Assembly (NCBI RefSeq): GCF_014650455.1
Contig: NZ_BMUZ01000006.1
Coordinates: 124,001-188,000, forward strand
Length of the DNA stretch: 64,000 nt
Reading direction: 5' to 3'
DNA from: Streptomyces xanthochromogenes
GTDB lineage: Bacteria; Actinomycetota; Actinomycetes; Streptomycetales; Streptomycetaceae
In this document: positions 59,793-64,000 of the stretch, one piece after another
Position numbering within the stretch: position 1 is the first letter of the stretch
Layout: the number at the start of each line of letters is the position of its first letter
Notes under the pieces: generated by a model
Database searches by the model: none
Told to the model about the DNA's origin: nothing
Seen by the model: the letters and a program-made list of their open reading frames with translations, nothing else
Program-made: the position numbers and the translations under genes

Positions 59793-60341
59793 GTGGGCAT
59801 AGGCAAGGAGATGCGCCGGCTGTGCGGCGAGCTGGTCGCGGGCATCACGATCCCGGCCCCGGCGGAACCGGCCGATCTGTACACCGCCCTGTGCGAGGGC
59901 ATGAGCAGGCGACGGGGCCGCCCCGTCGAGTTCCGCATGGCGGCCTTTCCCTCGGGCACCGCGAGCGGGCTCTGGCTCGACATGGCGGACCGGGACCTGG
60001 TGGTGGTAGAGGAGCGCACTGCCCCTGACCATCAACTCGTCATTCTGGGGCATGAGTTGTGGCACATGAACGCGGGCCACGGAAGCCACCACGTGGAGGG
60101 CGCCGTCGTCGCGTCACGACTGCTGTCCGCGGAGGGCGACCTCAGCGCCGCCGTGCGCAAAGTGGCTGCCCGCACGCGTTCCCACCTCTCCGAGGAAACC
60201 GAGGCCGAGAGCTTCGGACTGCTCCTCGGGAGCAAGTGCCGCCCGTGGCTGGAGGCTTCCAGCGGCGCGCGGGGGCCCGACCGCGAACTGCTCGCCGGCC
60301 GCATCGAAGCAGCGCTGGGCTACCGCTGGCCACAAGGCTGA
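59793..60341 (+). CDS. ImmA/IrrE-like zinc metallopeptidase
   Basis: About 182 residues from GTG 59793 (GGGGAG 4 bases upstream). The frame is open and plausible further upstream to about 59584, so the start is uncertain. Core: DRDLVVVEERTAPDHQLVILGHELWHMNAGH, with zinc motif HELWH (H87, E88, H91), preceded by the typical ALCEGMSRRRGRPVEFR beta-sheet segment. ImmA/IrrE peptidases cleave XRE-type repressors when a signal arrives. With the XRE gene just upstream, this is a likely repressor-protease pair. Confidence 0.8.
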   Translation: MGIGKEMRRLCGELVAGITIPAPAEPADLYTALCEGMSRRRGRPVEFRMAAFPSGTASGLWLDMADRDLVVVEERTAPDHQLVILGHELWHMNAGHGSHHVEGAVVASRLLSAEGDLSAAVRKVAARTRSHLSEETEAESFGLLLGSKCRPWLEASSGARGPDRELLAGRIEAALGYRWPQG

Positions 60342-60344
60342 GGC

Positions 60345-61532
60345 GTGAAGGACCCTGAGTTCTACCTGCCCGCGATCCTGCTGGTCACAGCCTTCGCCTG
60401 TCGGCTTCCCGGCATGCGTCAGACGTGGCGGGACCCGCTGCTGCGCACGGTGAACGCCCTTTTGGCCGTGGCGAGTTCGGTGTTCTTCTTCGCCGCTCCC
60501 ACCACCATCGCGGCGGTCAACAGGCTCACCGGAGTGCCGAACTTCTCGGCACCCCTGGTGTATTCGATCCTCACCGCCTTCAGCGCCTCGTGCCTCGTGC
60601 TGATCATCAACTGGCGCGGCGGCCCCCCGGAGGCGGCACGCCGGGCGACGGTACGGTGCGTCACCGCGTACTCGCTGGTGATCGTCGCCCTGTTCACGCT
60701 GTTCGCGCTCGCCGATGCCCCGGCCGAGCGCCTGCGGGACCTCGACACCTACTACGCCAACACCCCGTACATGCGCGAGATGATCGTCCTGTACCTGGTG
60801 GCGCACACCGTCGCCGCACTGGTCACCACCTGGCTGTGCTGGGGGTGGTCGGTGAAGGTCCACGGCTGGCTGCGCGCCGGGCTCGTCCTCATCGTCATCG
60901 GGTATCTGCTCAACCTCGTCTTCGACACCGTCAAATACACTGCTGTGGCCGCGCGTTGGCTCGGACGGGACCTCGACTACCTCAGCACGGGCGCCGCCCC
61001 GCCCGTGGCGTCGATGTCCGCGCTGCTCATCGGCTCGGGCTTCATCGTCCCCCTTGTCGGACCCCGGCTCTCGGAGACCTGGCGGTCGTGGTCCGCGTAC
61101 CGCAAACTGGGTCCGCTGTGGCGCGCCCTGCACGCAGCACCGGCACCGCCGAGCGCCTCGGTGAAGATGGCCTGGTGGTCGCCGGTGCAATTGCGGCTGA
61201 CGCAGCGCGAATCCGGCATCCTCGACGGCTTCCTCGCCCTCGCCCCGTACTGCGACCGCGCTTTGCACGGCGACGCGCGCAGCGCCGCGATCCGCTCGGG
61301 CATCGAGCCGAAGCAGGCCGAGGCGGTCGCGGACGCGGCCATGGTCGCCGCCGCCCTCACGGCCCGGGCCAGGGACCCGAAGGGCATGGCCCTGGACTCC
61401 AACGCCCCGGACGCCACCCCCTCCATCGCCCGTGCCCGTGATCTGATAGGTGTCTCCCAGGCGTACCGGCGTTCAGCCATCGTCGAAGCAGTCCGCAACA
61501 ACGCGGCACGGTCGGAGAGCACGCAATCATGA
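60345..61532 (+). CDS. MAB_1171c-type (DUF6545) multi-pass membrane protein
   Basis: 395 residues, GTG start 3 bases after the peptidase stop. About seven membrane helices in the first 235 residues (LPAILLVTAFACRLPGMRQTWRDP ... MSALLIGSGFIVPLVGPRLSETW) followed by a cytoplasmic helical tail beginning LGPLWRALHAAPAPPSA and containing LRLTQRESGILDGFLALAPYC. These features match the MAB_1171c putative transporter family; function unproven. In the operon XRE-peptidase-membrane protein-FAD enzyme. Confidence 0.85.
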   Translation: MKDPEFYLPAILLVTAFACRLPGMRQTWRDPLLRTVNALLAVASSVFFFAAPTTIAAVNRLTGVPNFSAPLVYSILTAFSASCLVLIINWRGGPPEAARRATVRCVTAYSLVIVALFTLFALADAPAERLRDLDTYYANTPYMREMIVLYLVAHTVAALVTTWLCWGWSVKVHGWLRAGLVLIVIGYLLNLVFDTVKYTAVAARWLGRDLDYLSTGAAPPVASMSALLIGSGFIVPLVGPRLSETWRSWSAYRKLGPLWRALHAAPAPPSASVKMAWWSPVQLRLTQRESGILDGFLALAPYCDRALHGDARSAAIRSGIEPKQAEAVADAAMVAAALTARARDPKGMALDSNAPDATPSIARARDLIGVSQAYRRSAIVEAVRNNAARSESTQS

Positions 61533-63010
61533 GCGCATCGGACGCCCTGTCGGAACCGGCCCACAGACGCAGAGCGGTGGTCATCGGCGGCGGGCTCGCC
61601 GGCATGTTGGCCGCCGCCGCACTGAGCGGCTCGGTCGACGAAGTCACCGTGATCGAGCAGGATGTCCTTCCGTCCGGCCCCGGGCCGCGCCGGAACCTGC
61701 CGCAGGCCCGGCACGCGCACATCCTGTGGTCGGGTGGCGCGGAGGCCATGGAACGACTGCTGCCCGGAGTCACGAAGGCATGGCTCGCCGCAGGCGCCCG
61801 CCGGGTCCCGCTCACCTCGCAGATGGTCGCGCTCTCATCGCAGGGCTGGTACCGGCGCTGGCCCGACTCCCACTATCTGATCGCCTGCGGCCGGGACCTC
61901 CTGGACGCCACGGTCCGTGACCTGGTCCTCGCCCTCCCCGGGGTCACCGTGCACCACTCGACGCGGGTGACCGCGCTCGAAGGGAGCCCGGGCCGCGTCA
62001 CGGGGGTACACGTACGGCGAGCCGACGGCACCGAGGAACTCGTCAGGGCCGAACTGACCGTGGACGCGAGCGGCCGCGGCACGCACACCCGGCGATGGCT
62101 CGACGCCCTGGGCGTACGCGCCGCTCGGGAGGAGGTCATCGATCCGGGGGTGGTCTATGCGAGCCGCGTCTTTCGCTCACCGGTCGGCGACCAGCCCTTC
62201 CCCGTCGTCAACGTACAGGCGAGAGCGCGAGCGTCGGAGCCCGGCCGGACCGCCGTGATCCTCCCCATCGAGGACGGCCAGTGGATGGTCACGCTCTCGG
62301 GCACGCGCGGCGGACGGCCGAGCGGCGATCCCGAGGCCTTCCACGCCTTCGCACTCGGGGCCCGGCACCCCGTCGTCGGTGAGCTCATCGCCGGGGCGGA
62401 GCCCCTCGGCGAGGTGGCCACCTTCGCGCACACCGCCAGCAGGCGGCAGTTCTTCGAGAAGGTCAAGGGGTGGCCGGAGGGCTACGCAGCGCTCGGGGAC
62501 GCGGTCGCGGTGTACAACCCGGTGTACGGCCACGGCATGTCGGTCGCGGCCCAGGGCGCGCTGGCGCTCCGCGAGCTGCTGACCGCACACGGCGTCGACG
62601 CCCCGCGGCTCGCCCGGCGGGTCCAGCGCGCCGTGGCGGGCCCGGTGAGCACGGCATGGCTGCTGGCGGGCCAGGACGTCTTCTACGACGGAGCCACCTC
62701 CCGGCGGCCCGGGCCGGCCCAGCGGCTGCTGGGCCGTTGCGTCGACCGCCTCATGCACACCTCGACCGGCAACTACACCGTCGCCACCGCACTGACCGAC
62801 GTCATGACCCTGTCGGCTCCGGTCACCGCACTGGCCCGGCCCGGCGTGGTGCTGGCCACCCTGTCCGGCCCCCGGCGACCGCAACTGACGGCGCCTCCCC
62901 TGACGGACCGTGAGATCGCGTTGGTGCGAGAGTCCCGGAAGCCAACGCGGGCACACTCCCACGCACCTTGCGTGGCACCGGATTTGAGGGCCGGATCCGA
63001 TCTTCCATAG
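61529..63010 (+). CDS. FAD-dependent oxidoreductase / epoxidase-like monooxygenase
   Basis: 493 residues, ATG overlapping the membrane protein stop by 4 bp (ATGA). FAD-binding AVVIGGGLAGMLAAAALSGSVDEVTVIEQD (about residues 13-42), the conserved RRNLPQARHAHILWSGGAEAMERLLPG segment (about 53-79), the DASGRGTHTRRWLD motif (about 181-194) and the second FAD site GYAALGDAVAVYNPVYGHGMSVAAQGALAL (about 318-348). It resembles squalene-epoxidase-like / geranylgeranyl-reductase-like flavoenzymes of actinobacterial XRE-peptidase operons. Product unknown. Confidence 0.85.
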   Translation: MSASDALSEPAHRRRAVVIGGGLAGMLAAAALSGSVDEVTVIEQDVLPSGPGPRRNLPQARHAHILWSGGAEAMERLLPGVTKAWLAAGARRVPLTSQMVALSSQGWYRRWPDSHYLIACGRDLLDATVRDLVLALPGVTVHHSTRVTALEGSPGRVTGVHVRRADGTEELVRAELTVDASGRGTHTRRWLDALGVRAAREEVIDPGVVYASRVFRSPVGDQPFPVVNVQARARASEPGRTAVILPIEDGQWMVTLSGTRGGRPSGDPEAFHAFALGARHPVVGELIAGAEPLGEVATFAHTASRRQFFEKVKGWPEGYAALGDAVAVYNPVYGHGMSVAAQGALALRELLTAHGVDAPRLARRVQRAVAGPVSTAWLLAGQDVFYDGATSRRPGPAQRLLGRCVDRLMHTSTGNYTVATALTDVMTLSAPVTALARPGVVLATLSGPRRPQLTAPPLTDREIALVRESRKPTRAHSHAPCVAPDLRAGSDLP

Positions 63011-63018
63011 GATCCGGC
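62990..63018 (+). promoter_or_regulatory. Hairpin covering the ribosome binding site of the VWA gene
   Basis: GCCGGATCC (62990-62998) and GGATCCGGC (63010-63018), a perfect 9-bp stem with an 11-nt loop. The right arm contains most of the AGGA (63009-63012) that serves as Shine-Dalgarno for the ATG at 63020, and the loop contains the stop of the preceding gene. It could act as a terminator or limit translation of the VWA gene. Confidence 0.5.
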
Positions 63019-63019
63019 G

Positions 63020-64000
63020 ATGATCACCAGAAAACGGCTGGCGGCCGGAGTGTGCGCACTGGTCGCCACTTTCGCCACCGGCATCCTTCCGGCCGCGGGC
63101 ACGGCCTCCGCCGCCCCGCAGCCCGACGGGCAGCCCGCGCAGGCCGCACCCAAGGTCGACCTCGTCCTCGACGTCTCCGGCTCGATGCGGACCGCCGACA
63201 TCGACGGCAAGTCGCGGATGGCCGCCGCCAAGCAGGCGTTCAACGAGGTCCTCGACTCGGTCCCGCAGGAAGTCCAGTTGGGCATACGGACCCTGGGCGC
63301 CAACTACCCGGGCGAGGACCGCAAGGTGGGCTGCAAGGACACCCGCGCGCTCTACCCGGTCGGCCCGCTGAACCGCACCGAGGCGAAGACCGCGGTCGCC
63401 ACCCTCGCGCCCACCGGCTGGACCCCGATCGGCCCGGCGCTCCAGGGCGCGGCCGAGGACCTCAAGGGCGGTGACGCCACCCGCCGGATCGTGCTCATCA
63501 CCGACGGCGAGGACACCTGCCAGCCGCTCGACCCGTGCGAGGTGGCCCGCGACATCGCGGCGCAGGGCATCCACCTCACCATCGACACCCTCGGTCTGAT
63601 CCCGGACGCCAAGACCCGCGCGCAGCTCACCTGCATCGCCGAGGCGACCGGCGGCACCTACACCTCGGTCCAGCACACCGACCAACTCTCGGGCAAGGTC
63701 AAGCAGTTGGTGGACCGGGCGGCCGACCCCGTCGCCGTGCCCGTCGCCACCACCGGCACCGCGAGCTGTGAGAGCGCTCCCCAGCTCAAGCCCGGCCTGT
63801 ACACGGACCGCGAGAAGTTCGCGGAACACCGCTCGTACAAGGTGGACGTGCTGCCCGGCCAGGAGCTGCGCGCCTCGGCCAGCATCGGCATGGACCGCCA
63901 GACCAACCCGGACTACGGCGTAATGCTGCGCGCGGTGACCGTGCACGGCCGGGAGATCGTCCGCGGCTCGGAGGCGGGCGACGGACGTACGGACCTGATC
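63020..64000 (+). CDS. Secreted von Willebrand factor A domain protein (3' end beyond the window)
   Basis: 327 codons are in the window and the frame is still open at base 64000. Signal peptide ITRKRLAAGVCALVATFATGILPAAGTASA. The VWA domain begins KVDLVLDVSGSMRTADIDG with the metal-binding DxSxS motif (DVSGS, about residues 51-55), the MIDAS Thr/Asp region in PTGWTPIGPALQGA and VLITDGEDTC (about 157-166). The part after residue ~240 (CESAPQLKPGLYTDREKFAEHRSYKVDVLPGQELRASASIGM) is a second, all-beta domain. Probably a surface adhesin-like or protein-binding protein; role unknown. Confidence 0.85.
   Translation, partial: MITRKRLAAGVCALVATFATGILPAAGTASAAPQPDGQPAQAAPKVDLVLDVSGSMRTADIDGKSRMAAAKQAFNEVLDSVPQEVQLGIRTLGANYPGEDRKVGCKDTRALYPVGPLNRTEAKTAVATLAPTGWTPIGPALQGAAEDLKGGDATRRIVLITDGEDTCQPLDPCEVARDIAAQGIHLTIDTLGLIPDAKTRAQLTCIAEATGGTYTSVQHTDQLSGKVKQLVDRAADPVAVPVATTGTASCESAPQLKPGLYTDREKFAEHRSYKVDVLPGQELRASASIGMDRQTNPDYGVMLRAVTVHGREIVRGSEAGDGRTDLI

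Overview
The window looks like a stretch of Streptomyces chromosome. GC content is very high, GTG/TTG starts and 4-bp ATGA/GTGA start-stop overlaps are common, and the gene families are typical of the genus: an SsgA-like sporulation protein, a WhiB-like protein, an XRE + DUF397 pair with an anti-sigma-type ATPase, a SAV2177-type methyltransferase, an MmyB-domain protein and a MAB_1171c-type membrane protein. I saw no rRNA, tRNA, CRISPR array, insertion sequence or phage genes. All functional calls are by reading; no database was searched.

Layout. (1) 0-13.5 kb is mostly housekeeping or conserved accessory genes: a YciI protein, a secreted beta-propeller, SsgD-like, an ABC-F ribosome-protection ATPase behind a long leader, an acyl-ACP desaturase with a palindromic operator, a GMC oxidoreductase, a WhiB-like protein, a GntR regulator divergent from a PTS EIIC-SIS pair, and a divergent LigD-type polymerase / ATP-dependent ligase pair. 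(2) 13.5-27.4 kb is one long leftward mce operon: mceG ATPase, two YrbE permeases, MceA-F, four Mce-associated (Mas) proteins as a duplicated pair, and a lytic transglycosylase at the end. Nearly every junction overlaps, so it is probably one transcript for lipid or sterol uptake through the wall. (3) 28.2-33.0 kb has three secreted proteins of unknown role and a PucR-type regulator pointing away from the mce operon. (4) 33.2-38.5 kb has a Pls/PosA-type single-module peptide synthetase (A-T-membrane domain) translationally coupled to an M1 metallopeptidase. This is the architecture of epsilon-poly-lysine-type cationic polymer systems. (5) 38.8-53 kb is a mix: urea transporter, MFS exporter with a fused soluble domain, YchJ, GPP34, a Tat-exported FAD oxidoreductase, the XRE/DUF397/ATPase group, LysR and kbl-tdh (threonine catabolism). 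(6) 53.4-64 kb has a transferase-like gene interrupted by a heptanucleotide tandem repeat, a STAND/TPR protein, an MmyB-only protein divergent from an XRE-metallopeptidase-membrane protein-FAD monooxygenase operon, and a secreted VWA protein that runs off the end.

Most notable signals: the (CGCCGGA)5 tract that leaves the 53.4-kb gene out of frame by exactly one unit, which is compatible with phase variation; the palindrome GAGAGCGCTCTC and close variants, repeated about twenty times, mostly inside genes and using the uncommon Ala codon GCT; the Pls/PosA-M1 peptidase pair; and a three-codon upstream ORF followed by long-range inverted repeats ahead of the ABC-F gene, suggesting ribosome-mediated attenuation.
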